Positions 1-11,735 of a DNA stretch of 64,000 nt are shown piece by piece; positions within the stretch are counted from its first letter, which is position 1, and each line of letters begins with the position of its first letter. The stretch spans positions 62,001-126,000 of the forward strand of contig JAQGDQ010000498.1 of assembly GCA_030141605.1 (NCBI GenBank), in the 5' to 3' direction. The DNA is from Tubiluchus corallicola (lineage: Eukaryota; Priapulida; Priapulimorpha; Priapulimorphida; Tubiluchidae). The position numbers were made by a program, and so were the translations under genes. The notes beneath the pieces are model-generated. The model searched no databases and had not been told where the DNA came from. It worked only from the letters and a program-made list of their open reading frames with translations.

Positions 1-19
1 TATACTAGATAAGCTGCGT

Positions 20-415
20 GAATAACCCTTTTCACAGTTCCAGCGATTGGTTTTGATTGTGAAACGAACAGATAAGTGTACCAGACAAGTGTACTTTTGT
101 GTACACTTGACAACGCCTCGCAGCACATGCTATTGTAATAGTAACAGTTTTAACAGCTAGCTAGAACCTTACCTAGTTCATTTTTTCTTGTTCTCAAACA
201 AGATCCTGCTAGTAAATCACTCTATGCATAGAGTAATGTATAATTAAGTAAAGTCCACGTAAAACAACTGACGTTACTGAACTGATGTGGCAGACAACTT
301 TTCTTTACCCTCACGTAATGTACCAGTTGGTGCTAAGACGCTTTGCTGTGGCACACTTAGTCTTTAACCTACAGTAACTGCGCTGGTGCACAGTCAAACT
401 GTGAAAAAGCTTCTT
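20..415 (+). mobile_element. MITE family A, copy 1
   Basis: The left end GAATAACCCTTTTCACAG and the right end CTGTGAAAAAGCTTCTT are imperfect inverted repeats. The interior closely matches two other places in the window: 30652-31036 (opposite orientation) and 35911-36229 (same orientation). No coding capacity is seen. It lies just 5' of the first GPR107-like exon. Confidence 0.7.
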
Positions 416-472
416 TTTTGTATTCTTGCAACATGTGTTTCTCCTAACCTTATAATGTTTATTTTGCATCAG

Positions 473-3189
473 ATCACAGTGCCATTCCAATATGAATGGT
501 TTGACGAGTTGTTCGGAGAGACTGCAACATTGGTGTTTTTCATCGTCACCGGTTACAAGTTCAGGCCAAAAAGCAGCAATCCTTACCTCAAATTACCGCA
601 AGACCAGGATATGGAACCGGACGAAGTGTACGTATGTGTTTTATACCTGAAAACATTGAAACTGTTAAGCAGTTCAAAATTTCAGCAGGTACAGTAGTTT
701 TAATGAGACACAAATCATACCCATTTTTGGTTGCGTCCAAAGACGTTCGGGGTTAAGGTCAAGTCAAGTGTAGTGCCTTTTCTTTGTGTGGCTTGATTCG
801 TTGCTAATTTAAAACTCCTGTCTACCTTTAGATGAAAGGCACAGTGAAGTGTAGTACCTCGGTTTGCCAGACAAAAGCGGGGAGACGTCGATTTGAATTT
901 GCCAATTGTCAGAATTTACCGATATTAAGCTAGTACAGTAGATGCCGTGTATTAGAGTCTTACACTCACGGGGTAATGTACAATCAATCACCTAACTGTC
1001 TCAAAAATGGGACAGTTACTATGCAAAAGTATTTAAACAGTGTTGGCAGTTGACTCAAATAAGTCCGTATAATTTATATATAATAATATACACATGTATT
1101 ACACTCATTTTGGTGCCTAGTATACTAGCCATACTGTACACCCTAATTTACTGACCTTGGTCAAGGTGACCATTTCCACTGTGGGTAGCTTGTACCTTCC
1201 CATTGTAGACCCTAATTTACTGACCTTGGTCAAGGTGACCATTTCCACTGTGGGTAGCTTGTACCTGCCCATTGTACACCCTAATTTACTGCCCTTCGTC
1301 AAGGTGACCATTTCCACTGTGGGTAGCTTGCACCTGCCCATTGTACACCCTAATTTACTGCCCTTCGTCAAGGTAACCATTTCCACTGTGGGTAGCTTGT
1401 ACCTGCCCATTGTAGACCCTAATTTACTGACCTTGGTCAAGGTGACCATTTCCACTGTGCGTAGCTTGTACCTTCCCATTGTAGACCCTAATTTACTGAC
1501 CTTGGTCAAGGTGACCATTTCCACTGTGGGTAGCAAGGTGACCATTTCCACTGTGGGTAGCTTGTACCTGCCCATTGTACACCCTAATTTACTGCCCTTC
1601 GTCAAGGTGACCATTTCCACTGTGGGTAGCTTGCACCTGCCCATTGTACACCCTAATTTACTGCCCTTCGTCAAGGTAACCATTTCCACTGTGGGTAGCT
1701 TGTACCTGCCCATTGTAGACCCTAATTTACTGACCTTGGTCAAGGTGACCATTTCCACTGTGCGTAGCTTGTACCTTCCCATTGTAGACCCTAATTTACT
1801 GACCTTGGTCAAGGTGACCATTTCCACTGTGGGTAGCAAGGTGACCATTTCCACTGTGGGTAGCTTGTACCTGCCCATTGTACACCCTAATTTACTGCCC
1901 TTCGTCAAGGTGACCATTTCCACTGTGGGTAGCTTGTACCTACCCATGGTACACCCTAATTTACTGCCCTTCGTCAATGTGACCCTTTCCACTGTGCGTA
2001 GCTTGTACCTTCCCATTGTACACCCTAATTTACTGACCTTGGTCAAGGTAACCATTTCCACTGTGGGTAGCTTGTACCTACCCATGGTACACCCTAATTT
2101 ACTCACCTTGGTCAATGTGACCCTTTCCACTGTGGGTAGCTTGTACCTACCCATGGTACACCCTAATTTACTCACCTTGGTCAAGGTAACCATTTCCACT
2201 GTGGGTAGCTTGTACCTGCCCATGGTACACCCTAATTTACTGACCTTGGTCAAGGTGACCCTTTCCACTGTGGGTAGCTTGTACCTGCCCATTGTACACC
2301 CTAATTTACTGACCTTGGTCAAGGTAACCATTTCCACTGTGGGTAGCTTGTACCTGCCCATGGTACACCCTAATTTACTGACCTTGGTCAAGGTAACCAT
2401 TTCCACTGTGGGTAGCTTGTACCTGCCCATGGTAGACCCTAATTTGAAAATATGATGCAGAAAGAAACAGATGTGCTACAGATGTTGTTGAAAGAAACCA
2501 CATTGTGTTCATTATGCGTGTTCAGTTTACAATATTTAATTGAAATAATTTATTCTCAAATTAGTTACTTAACTTATTTTAACCCACGGTGAAGTGAAAC
2601 GCCGTCTTGCAACCTACGTTTTTAACCTCATTTGTCGTTCTCTTTGTCCTAATCAAGATAAATGTCTACACAAGTCGTCACTTTGCAAGTTAAGATGCAG
2701 CGCCCAATGTCCGTGCCTTCTTAAGTGTGGCAGGACAGGAAATTGGGTCATTTGTCAAGGGCATTCCTTCAGGATAAGATACTGAACTTGCAGAGTATGT
2801 CTTGTTAGCCATGTTCAACTGTGAATATGTAGTAGCGATAGATAGTATGACAGATCAATCAACGTAGAAAAGATTTTCCGTGTGACTTCCCATTCATTTA
2901 TTAACCATATGTAACACTGCCTTACTTTAGTCATTAGCAACTCACCATAAATATTTTCCTTTATTCCTGTTAAGAAACAACTAGTCTCAGATTTTGTTTT
3001 GTGCTTTTTCGTTCACTTTATGTAAAATTCCAATGTTTAAAATCAATTTGTCCAAGCATGCACTGGTACTATCTAGATTTTGTCTTATTTAACAGGTGCA
3101 CTCAATCAGGTGCATTGCAGAATGTCACCAGAGTTGGAAAAAATAAAGATGGCGTAAGCAAGAGAGAAAGCAGCCATGAATATGACTAA
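473..3189 (+). CDS. GPR107/GPR108-like: GPR107/GPR108-like seven-transmembrane Golgi protein, last two exons (partial)
   Basis: Two exons are visible: 473-627 and 3096-3189. The first encodes a segment containing VPFQYEWFDELFGETATLVF followed by TGYKFRPKSSNPYL, which I recognise as the end of the last membrane helix and the cytosolic tail start of the GPR107/GPR108 (LUSTR) family, a Golgi/endosomal trafficking protein group. The exon ends in codon phase 2 at GT|GTACGT. The only good partner is the acceptor AACAG|G at 3096, which continues in frame with CTQSGALQNVTRVGKNK and stops at TAA 3187-3189. The N-terminal ectodomain and earlier helices lie to the left of the window or were not found. 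The intron of about 2.5 kb holds a 69-bp minisatellite. Whether this is the GPR107 or GPR108 orthologue cannot be told; invertebrates often have one gene. Confidence 0.85.
836..1070 (+). mobile_element. Partial copy of MITE family D
   Basis: The text from ACCTCGGTTTGCCAGAC to about 1070 parallels the full element at 39645-40057: the same order of matching blocks (CCAATTGTC, TAAGCTA, TACAGTAG, TCAATC, CTGTCTCAAAAA). The right inverted end is missing. It lies in the GPR107-like intron. Confidence 0.55.
1139..2450. repeat. 69-bp minisatellite, about 19 units, with 303-bp higher-order repeat
   Basis: Each unit reads roughly CCCTAATTTACTGACCTTGG, then TCAAGGTGACCATTTCCACT, then GTGGGTAGCTTGTACCTGCC and CATTGTACA. 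The period of 69 is 23 codons, so both strands stay open for more than 400 codons; this explains the long repetitive ORFs and is not evidence of a gene. A shortened unit (TAGCAAGGTGACC) recurs at 1531 and 1834, marking a 303-bp higher-order block. It sits in the GPR107-like intron. Confidence 0.95.
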
Positions 3190-3194
3190 ATAAA
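3189..3194 (+). terminator. Polyadenylation signal of the GPR107-like gene
   Basis: AATAAA overlaps the last base of the TAA stop codon. It suggests an extremely short 3' UTR unless a later signal is used. Confidence 0.5.
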
Positions 3195-4305
3195 AACGAC
3201 GTAAACTGACATTATTTACCAAGGCTTGGGTATAAACACCCAACACTGATCAATTGGTAGTGGGCTGATGTTATTTAAAGGTCTCGTCTGTTGAGAATTA
3301 ATACTGATGAACAGTTGACTAGTGTGATCCAGCATGTTGCCAGGCAAAGAAAAAGATTTGCGCACCAGGTTACCGCGACAACCATTTGTAGCAGTAAATG
3401 GTGAAACGCCACGAGAGAACGGTGTGGAAATGCGTCGTTTAGTAAAATTTTAATAATCAGAAAATGCCTCTTGTTGCAAACAAAAATCAACATGTCTAAT
3501 TCATAATGTTGAATATATATGAATTGGTAGTAAAATAAGTTTATTTCGTCTTGCGTGGCGTCTGACATGTTTGCTTGATGAAATCTGTTGACTTGCCATA
3601 AACAGCTTGAAAAACTCATACAAATAGAATCACTGGTTTCTGATTTCGTAAAAAACTGTAATTGTAATAGTATTTGCAGATATTTATTTATCATAAGATG
3701 CCGCTTCGATCAACAGAACCAGTTGGTATAATATTGAAATTTTGAAAAACCTTGCTGGTTGTGTTTGTTACGTACATGTAAATCAGCTAAGCTTGTTTAA
3801 AATTTAGCAGTAAGTATGGCCATAATTGTGCATACCGAACGTACATATGAGTTTCTATACCAGGGATTAATGTAATGAATTGAACATGCTCTTATTCATA
3901 ATGGAAAGTTACGCAAGACGGATTTGCGTAATGTAAACTTCTAACAGCCCTAACAGATTTGTTTGTTTTCTAGCAATGGATTTCATGTACCGTTACATTT
4001 TGGAGACCTTTTGAAAGCTTAATTATTATTGATTAACCAAGTGTTTTCTTCTGTGAACGATTGCTTCAGGTGCAAACATTTCCAACATTTGTTAGCAGTG
4101 CTAGCTAAGTACAAATATGTGACACGTGTAATTATGATTAAGTTTCGTTCATATTAAGGTATCGTATTACACATTTTGCATTTAATATTTATAGCTACTG
4201 TGTGGTAATAATGGAAAGTTATTGATTTAACTGAAATAAGATTTACTTGTTTCTGTTCACTCGTGTCATTGACACATAAGTTTGACTGAAGTAAGTGGCA
4301 CCAGT
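3195..4305. other. Intergenic, no recognisable gene
   Basis: AT-rich unique sequence downstream of the GPR107-like gene. Short ORFs on both strands show no family resemblance. The missing C-terminal exons of PIGK, which would converge toward this gene, were searched for here by eye and not seen. Confidence 0.5.
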
Positions 4306-4821
4306 GTTTAAAGCAGGGGTGTGCAAATTGCAGCCCGCTGGCCACTTGCGGCCTGCCGAGAGAATTTGTGCGGCCCATGAAGACATTTGTCGACCTAATG
4401 AAACTGTGGCCTGGGCGATTAATTGAGTGTATCCAGCTGAAGTCTCTTCCACGATCCCAAAGATAGTGCGGTAGTTTTTTCTATTAGATCGGATGCCATT
4501 AACCCTTACAAGACGGTTGTAGCTTAATGTCACTGTACTACACAGACTGTGTGATACACATTACTAATATGCATTGTAATGAAATTACCACTATCTGTCC
4601 TATAAGTATAAATATGTGGTTTGTAATATAAATTTTAATAACTTCTAAAATAGTTTCTTGAGTGCAGTAGTAATGATGTACGCAGGTCGGATGCAAAATA
4701 AATTGTTATTAGGCCTTTCTGTACTTGGTTCCTTGATAAAACTGCCTGTGGCCCGCAGGAATTGTGGGAAAGTTTAATGTGGCCCGGCTAGTCAGATAAT
4801 TTGCACACCCCTGGGTTAAAG
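4306..4821. mobile_element. Non-autonomous hAT-type element with target-site duplication
   Basis: The element itself is 4314-4813 (500 bp). It starts CAGGGGTGTGCAAATT and ends with the complement, TTTGCACACCCCTG. It is flanked by GTTTAAAG (4306-4313) and GGTTAAAG (4814-4821), an 8-bp duplication with one mismatch. The CAGGGG ends, 8-bp duplication and subterminal GCGGCC/GGCCCG motifs are typical of hAT elements. No transposase is encoded; short ORFs across it are noise. Confidence 0.85.
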
Positions 4822-5154
4822 GACAAGACAACACTTTTCATAAATAAAGCTTCTTGAAATTTTGTATCACTTGCATTGCATAAAGAATTTGCCCTAGCAA
4901 GAACCTGTATAAAACTTTAAATCTAAACTCCCACTAACTTTAGTAAGGTTTAAATGACTTTATATTGTTAATAAGGTCAATAATGTGGTTTTTGGTGAGT
5001 CAGTGGGATGGCTATGCAATGACATTTCACCAGGTGACATGGAAGCCACGAATATTTTTATTTACTAAGAATTTTCCTTTTGAGTTACATAACTCTTTCA
5101 CACAGGTAGGTGCAATGCTAAGTAATACAACATTGTATGGAAAGTTATTTATCA
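4822..5154. other. Intergenic spacer before minisatellite
   Basis: No gene seen. A 91-codon ORF starting here runs into the following minisatellite and has no recognisable content. Confidence 0.4.
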
Positions 5155-6632
5155 TGCATTTTCAAATTCCCTTTCGTTCCTCTTTAATCAACCATGTTGA
5201 TGATGGAAGCATTTTCAAATTCCCTTTCGTTCCTCTTTAATCAACCATGTTGATGATGGAAGCATTTTCAAATTCCCTTTCGTTCCTCTTTAATCAACCA
5301 TGTTGATGATGGAAGCATTTTCAAATTCCCTTTCGTTCCTCTTTAATCAACCATGTTGATGATGGAAGCATTTTCAAATTCCCTTTCGTTCCTCTTTAAT
5401 CAACCATGTTGATGATGGAAGCATTTTCAAATTCCCTTTCGTTCCTCTTTAGTCAACCATGTTGACGATGGAAGCACTTTCAAATCCCCTTTCGTTCCTC
5501 TTTAGTCAACCATGTTGACGATGGAAGCACTTTCAAATCCCCTTTCGTTCCTCTTTAGTCAACCATGTTGACGATGGAAGCACTTTCAAATCCCCTTTCG
5601 TTCCTCTTTAGTCAACCATGTTGACGATGGAAGCACTTTCAAATCCCCTTTCGTTCCTCTTTAGTCAACCATGTTGACGATGCAAGCACTTTCAAATCCC
5701 CTTTCGTTCCTCTTTAGTCAACCATGTTGACGATGCAAGCACTTTCAAATTCCCTTTCGTTCCTCTTTAGTCAACCATGTTGACGATGCAAGCACTTTCA
5801 AATCCCCTTTCGTTCCTCTTTAGTCAACCATGTTGACGATGCAAGCACTTTCAAATCCCCTTTCGTTCCTCTTTAGTCAACCATGTTGACGATGCAAGCA
5901 CTTTCAAATCCCCTTTCGTTCCTCTTTAGTCAACCATGTTGACGATGCAAGCACTTTCAAATCCCCTTTCGTTCCTCTTTAGTCAACCATGTTGACGATG
6001 CAAGCACTTTCAAATTCCCTTTCGTTCCTCTTTAGTCAACCATGTTGACGATGCAAGCACTTTCAAATCCCCTTTCGTTCCTCTTTAGTCAACCATGTTG
6101 ACGATGCAAGCACTTTCAAATCCCCTTTCGTTCCTCTTTAGTCAACCATGTTGACGATGCAAGCACTTTCAAATCCCCTTTCGTTCCTCTTTAGTCAACC
6201 ATGTTGACGATGCAAGCACTTTCAAATTCCCTTTCGTTCCTCTTTAGTCAACCATGTTGACGATGCAAGCACTTTCAAATTCCCTTTCGTTCCTCTTTAG
6301 TCAACCATGTTGACGATGCAAGCACTTTCAAATCCCCTTTCGTTCCTCTTTAGTCAACCATGTTGACGATGCAAGCACTTTCAAATTCCCTTTCGTTCCT
6401 CTTTAGTCAACCATGTTGACGATGCAAGCACTTTCAAATTCCCTTTCGTTCCTCTTTAGTCAACCATGTTGACGATGCAAGCACTTTCAAATTCCCTTTC
6501 GTTCCTCTTTAATCAACCATGTTGACGATGGAAGCACTTTCAAATCCCCTTTCGTTCCTCTTTAATCAACCATGTTGACGATGGAAGCACTTTCAAATCC
6601 CCTTTTGTTCCTCTTTAATCAACCATGTTGTG
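5155..6632. repeat. 53-bp minisatellite, about 28 units
   Basis: The unit is CAAATTCCCTTTCGTTCCTC, TTTAATCAACCATGTTGATG, ATGGAAGCATTTT. Variants are zoned: the first units carry AATCAACC and GATGATGGAAG, then AGTCAACC and GACGATGGAAG, the centre GACGATGCAAG, and the last units return to AATCAACC and GATGGAAG. The period is not a multiple of three, so no long ORF results. Confidence 0.95.
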
Positions 6633-6639
6633 AAGGATA

Positions 6640-7200
6640 CACTTGTGAGGTTAAATGTGAGCTACCATGTGAAGATAATACGTTAGGCTAAAACATAAAG
6701 GCTACAAGCATAGTTTAATTTCATTATGATAATATTGATTTTTAAAATCGTAATTTTATCGGTGCATTGCTTTGTTGCACTCCCATCGTTAAGCAAGGAC
6801 TTGATTGATGACATATCTCACAGTTGATGCTGATTAGAGGTGGAATAAACTCTGATTAAAATCAAAATTAAATGCGAAGAAAGATATTTCCGCTCAGTTT
6901 TCAATAGATGGCAAATCACACTTATGTTCAGTTTGTTCTGCTTGATTGCAGTTATAGGTGGCATGCCAGTCTGTACCGCCAACTTTGAAAACTTATGATT
7001 GAACTAAAAAACATGCGTTTGAAATGTCGTTTAGTTATAGTTGTTTGATGTGAAAAACTGAACGAGTGATTGGACACTCTGTTAACTCACTTTGTCTTGC
7101 AATGTTTTTATACAATTTGCTTTTTGGAAAAGCAGAAGTCGCACTCAAGAAAACTACATAAATAGAGGATTTGATTTTTAAAAAACACGAAAATGAAGTT
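6640..7200. other. Intergenic, nothing recognised
   Basis: AT-rich spacer between two tandem arrays without recognisable coding sequence. Confidence 0.4.
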
Positions 7201-7203
7201 TAA

Positions 7204-7770
7204 TTGGGAAGAGATGGTGATGACTCATCTGCTAGAGTTTTGTTAAACAGAGAGGATGAAGAATTAAGAAGAGATTATGATGAGTCATCTGCTAGTGTTT
7301 TGTTAAACAGAGAGGCTGAAGAATTAAGAAGAGATGGTGATGAGTCGTCTGCTAGTGTTTTGTTAAACAGAGAGGATGAAGAATTAAGAAGAGATGGTGA
7401 TGACTCATCTGCTAGTGTTTTGTTAAACAGAGAGGATGAAGAATTAAGAAGAGATTATGATGAGTCATCTGCTAGTGTTTTGTTAAACAGAGAGGCTGAA
7501 GGATTAAGAAGAGATTATGATGAGTCATCTGCTAGTGTTTTGTTAAACAGAGAGGCTGAAGGATTAAGAAGAGATGGCGATGAGTCATCTGCTAGTGTTT
7601 TGTTAAACAGAGAGGCTGAAGAATTAAGAAGAGATGGTGATGAGTCATCTGCTAGTGTTTCGTTAAACAGAGAGGCTGAAGAAAGAGGTTTTTATGCAAA
7701 CAAGCTGATCAGTGATCTTCCTTCCTTTTTAGAAAAAGAGGTCTTTGTAGCATCTACGTTCACAGTCTAA
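7204..7770 (+). repeat. 60-bp minisatellite (8 units) inside an acidic ORF
   Basis: Eight 60-bp units keep one frame open and would encode 20-residue repeats such as RRDGDESSASVLLNREAEEL. The repeats alternate GD/YD, DD/DE, and EDEE/EAEE/EAEG. The frame ends with a 30-residue unique tail and TAA at 7768-7770. There is no ATG: the frame begins at a TTG after an upstream stop. It could be one exon of a spliced gene, but no acceptor with pyrimidine tract stands out, so I class it as a minisatellite that may once have been coding. Confidence 0.6.
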
Positions 7771-7904
7771 TAAACTACAAATCTATTAGTCTGAAAAAAT
7801 AATTTAATTTAAAACAATTTCCATGCAAATGCAAATATTTTAGCTACAATTACAAATCTTTGCGACTTAATTTGAATATCTTTGAATACCAATGGCATAG
7901 CTGA

Positions 7905-7976
7905 GAGCGACCACTCTCCGGAGACAAGGAGAGCGACCACTTCCCGGAGACAAGGAGAGCGACCACTCCCCGGAGA
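7905..7976. repeat. Short tandem repeat, about 3 units of 25-27 bp
   Basis: Three copies of GAGAGCGACCACTCCCCGGA followed by GACAAG, differing by one or two bases. Confidence 0.8.
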
Positions 7977-8218
7977 ACATTTTTCAAAACCAGATCCTTT
8001 TCAACAAAGTCAAAACACATTGATTTTACATTTACAAAATATATAATAACATGTTTTTATTACGTTTTCAGAGGTATGAGCTTACTGTAAAACTTATTGC
8101 ATTTTAATTTTAAATACAAAATAACAATTATGTACTTCCTATAAAAACTATATAAATTCTTCGAGTTTTGAATTTAAACAAAAATTAAAATGTAATTAAT
8201 GCTTTAAAACATGTCATG

Positions 8219-8268
8219 GCGCCATTTTTTATGTACTCGCTCCCCTAACTTTAGAACCTGGCTACGCC
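8219..8268 (-). repeat. Single monomer related to the 59-bp array at 37-38 kb
   Basis: On the minus strand this reads GGCGTAGCCAGGTTCTAAAG, TTAGGGGAGCGAGTACATAA, matching almost the whole unit of the array at 36998-38088. It shows that the array monomer also exists as a lone dispersed copy. Confidence 0.75.
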
Positions 8269-8279
8269 TTTGCTTAGCA

Positions 8280-9590
8280 CAAGTCGGACGACTACGAATC
8301 CTCGTAACTTCACTTAGCACAAGTTGTACAACTTCACTCAAAATCACAAACAATGATCACAATGTGAATGAATTCAGTGTAACAGCTGCGCATCTTTACT
8401 GCTATCTGTTTACCGGATATGGAAATTGGTTCACGTGAGCGTATTGCTGCTTTGTGTCACTAACAGCATGCTGAGGTTTGCTCTCTTCACTTTGTTTTTT
8501 GTGCATAGCTTCTGAACACGCAGCACTCCTGCAATATAAGAAAAATACCAGTGATTTTGTTCAAAAAACAGGCAGTACTTAATGTACAAGAAAAGGGGTA
8601 TCTGAAGTAGGTTTCAGAAAAACTGTCGTAAATATTATATTATTTTACAGCAATTTTATGCTTATATTAAAAACAATTTTTGTTTTTTTCATTGTAAATC
8701 TCCCTCAATACTGTTCCGACGGCGCCATTACATGACGTCACTACGCAAACGTAATTCGGGGGAAGGGAAATGTTAAATTATGTCCCAAAAAACTTTCCAT
8801 GCAAATCTGTATTACTTAGCATTTCGTTTACCTGCTGGAAAGACTTATGTAACTAGAAATAATAATTTAAAATGTTCTTGCCAATTCAGAAAATGCTGTT
8901 GATTCACCCTCTAGGTTGCGCCACTCACTAAACACAAAAAACAGAATTTTACTCTAATTGGCAAGATACGGTAATTTAAAATTTCATTTAGTTAGTAACG
9001 TATGTTACGAATGCTCTGATTATTTTTTTAAACTTCACACAATGTTATCTAAACTTATTTCAAATGACCTACCATTAAAATGGCTGCGCCAAGAAGTCAT
9101 TGCAGGAATTTAAATTTACAAGTTTTACTGTCGCCCCAAGCCCTGCATGCAAGAAGCAATATGTAAGTGGTATAAAACTTGAAGATGAATTTTTAAACTT
9201 TATGTAAGCAGAGGGTTCTCTTGTGCTTTAACTTAGTACCACATTAGGTCCCGTTCGACTATCATTAAACAATTTACACACATGTATAATCCTTAACCTA
9301 TTGTTTATTTTATATGCGTATGCTCGTAAAGTTAATCAAGTAGATCATACAAGTCAGTCATGAAAAGTTATTCTTATAAAAAACACGCTGGTGAATTAAG
9401 CCATCAATGAACTTGTCTTCTAAATACTGCATGTAGAATGTTACCTTTATTAAGTGGTCATTGCAGTTGTGCAGCGTACACCAAGAATGTGTGCATTCAT
9501 GCCATTGGTGGCTTAAAACAGCACCCATATATAAAAGCTACTTTGTAATAAATAATCATGTAAAGCTCGTAATAAGTCATTTAAAATTTT
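8280..9590. other. Intergenic, nothing recognised
   Basis: No conserved coding sequence or structured repeat recognised. Confidence 0.4.
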
Positions 9591-9596
9591 TGTTAC

Positions 9597-9680
9597 AGTC
9601 AAACCTCTCTATACCACCTACCTAGTGACGGCAGAAAAGTTGGAGTTACAGTGAGTTTGGCATTATAACAAGGTGCATTA
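9597..9680 (+). mobile_element. Possible end of a pogo/Tc1-like MITE
   Basis: ACAGTCAAACCTCTCTATAC resembles terminal sequences of pogo-group elements. No opposing end was found, so this is a fragment at best. Confidence 0.3.
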
Positions 9681-9689
9681 ATATATAGA

Positions 9690-9960
9690 CTAGCAAAGGC
9701 CCCGCAAAAAATTTTGCGTATAAATACACTTATAATCAAAAATACGCGAACATCCTACATAGTCCTCATTTACAACGCAAAGCCAGCAGCAGCAGCTTTT
9801 ACTGAATTAAAGTTATAGACAGAGTATAATGGATGACGTCACAACAATGGCTTTGCGTCAGCAGTTATCCAAGCGAAAATTGCCAAAAAATAGAACATCT
9901 AATTAACTCGTCGATACTCCTCTTGGTGGACGTGCCCTAAAATATAGCCCACATCATCGA
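9690..9960 (-). repeat. 3' segment of the ankyrin fragment, duplicated downstream
   Basis: Sequence from TAGCAAAGGCCCCGCAAAAA through TACTCCTCTTGGTGGACGTG recurs at 11736-11905 with an internal difference of roughly 80-100 bp. It covers the stop region and 3' flank of the ankyrin ORF. Confidence 0.75.
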
Positions 9961-10716
9961 GTAGCCGTGGCACTGCTCTTGGCTTTGAAAACAGACCCCT
10001 ATCAACTAGAATAGACAGTGATTTGTATTCTTTCTTATATTGTTGCTCCGGGTGTGAACTGTATCCATGTTTGGTTATAAACACAAAAAGTGGAGAAAAC
10101 AAAACGCTTCTCTCAACGGGCTCAGTAACACCACCCAGATTAGGATCACTAATGCTAATAGTTTCTACAAATTTCGCTCGTGCCGATGTATCTGCTCCAT
10201 GGTGTACAAGTTTAAGACACGTCGGGAAATCACCGTTTAACCTGCTTAAATGTGAAGGAGTTACCCCTTGAGCCGTGTTCGCGTTAACGTCTATTTTGGT
10301 TTCCTTTAGAAAATAATGGAATATGGCCTGTCGTTCTTTCCTGTAGTAATTTATTGGACGGCCAGTCAGATAAAACAGCAAACTCCTTGAAAAGTGACCT
10401 CTTACGTTCACATCCGCTTCGTTCTCACACAGTAACTGCACCAACTTCAGATGGTGTGGTGTCGTTTGTGCTAAATGGTGTCACCTTTGTAATATTTTGT
10501 GTTCACATCTGCATCATAATTGATAAACAGCTGGTCAAGTCTTTCAATGTGATTCTTATATTCGACTTGGGTTCTAATCAGACATGGGCCAATACCAATC
10601 ACCTGAGTTTTTTGAAGATAGGGGTCTGACCACATCGAGTACACAGAAAACAGCAATTGGAAGGGGGTGCGTGTGTAGGTTTCTTCTCTACCGCTCGGCG
10701 AAATGAGGAACCTCAA
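9899..10716 (-). pseudogene. Ankyrin-repeat protein fragment with frame break
   Basis: Two minus-strand ORFs, 10471-10716 and 9899-10444, form one ankyrin-like sequence: the first ends INYDADVNTKYYKGDT and the second contains LKLVQLLCENEADVNVRGH, a later repeat TAQGVTPSHLSRLNG, and LKLVHHGADTSARAK. The repeats match the ankyrin pattern of an LL-x-GADVN hairpin followed by a GxTPLHLA-like helix start. The join between the two frames falls inside a GDTP-LA motif, so a small indel is likely. No initiator Met or upstream exons were identified. It may be a retained fragment of a larger ankyrin gene. A copy of its 3' end lies at 11736-11905. Confidence 0.65.
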
Positions 10717-11165
10717 GTTTGTATCAGCTCCATGTTGAACGAGTGAAAGTTCATTTGAGTTCCATATTCTAAGTCTTAGGACACTGTACAGTAGTTTATT
10801 ATAGGGTCAAAGCATTATTTGTTTTGTTGTACTCAGCAACATTAATTCGTCGTTTACGTTTACAAAAATAAAATCTATATGGGCTAAACGTTCAGCATGA
10901 ACTGATCCAACATAAAACGTTCGCACATCTCTTTTCAATTAACGTTTAAAACGAACAATGTGATACAATAGGGCTTTGTTATTTGTTCTGTATTGTTTGA
11001 TTGTTTCTAACATTGAAGAGAAGCTACAACAAAGCATAGAGAGGTTCCAGAGTAGACGCCTACAATAGAAATTGAACCAGAAATAGCCAAAACATGCCAG
11101 ATATTCAGTTTTGCCGAGCATGCCAATTGGATTTCGTCTCTAAAACCGAACTGCATATGCGCAGT
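10717..11165. other. Intergenic, nothing recognised
   Basis: AT-rich; small ORFs on the minus strand have no recognisable content. Confidence 0.35.
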
Positions 11166-11501
11166 CAGGGCCGTCTTAACAGCATTATAGATTCCCTTGG
11201 CAAAGCAGTGCGCTGTGACCTCTAAACTACACAACCACTCACGGGAAAAAAATGTAAATAGTCGATAAAATTAAACATAATTTATTGTATCGGTACTTGC
11301 CACAAAATCAGTGTTTAAACACTAAAAAACATGCTGCACAACAAAGAATAATCAACATAAACGTTTGAACAACATAACATCAGCCTTGAAAAACACAAAT
11401 ATTTCAACACAGACAGCAAGTCACATATTGACATGCATAGATAGGCTTGGGGCCCCTATAATAAGCAACTGCCCGTTTGCCTGTGCGTTAAGACGACCCT
11501 G
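11166..11501. mobile_element. Possible MITE with CAGGGCCGTCTTAAC ends
   Basis: Left end CAGGGCCGTCTTAAC and right end GTTAAGACGACCCTG are inverted repeats differing at one position. The 8 bp on either side do not match, so a target duplication is not evident. Confidence 0.45.
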
Positions 11502-11735
11502 TGTACAATTTCTAACGACTGTTACATAAATTTGGAAAAATGTCTATCAATAGCTTGCTGATTGAAAGAGTTAGTGAATGAGAGAAAAAGAAATAACATG
11601 TTACAACGTTATAAATTATACAGGCGTAACTCTACATAAAGCCCAAAAATGAGAGGCCTATTTGATTGCAGGCGCAGGTATCAAGTTTACAGTCAGCAAG
11701 TGATATATGTAAATGTATTATAAATTAATTAATTG

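Noticed and set aside
1117-2455. Long ORFs on both strands over 69-bp repeats
   Set aside because: Both frames are open because the period is 23 codons; no unique coding sequence flanks them.
5155-6632. CRISPR-like array
   Set aside because: The 53-bp units are contiguous with no variable spacers, and the context is eukaryotic.
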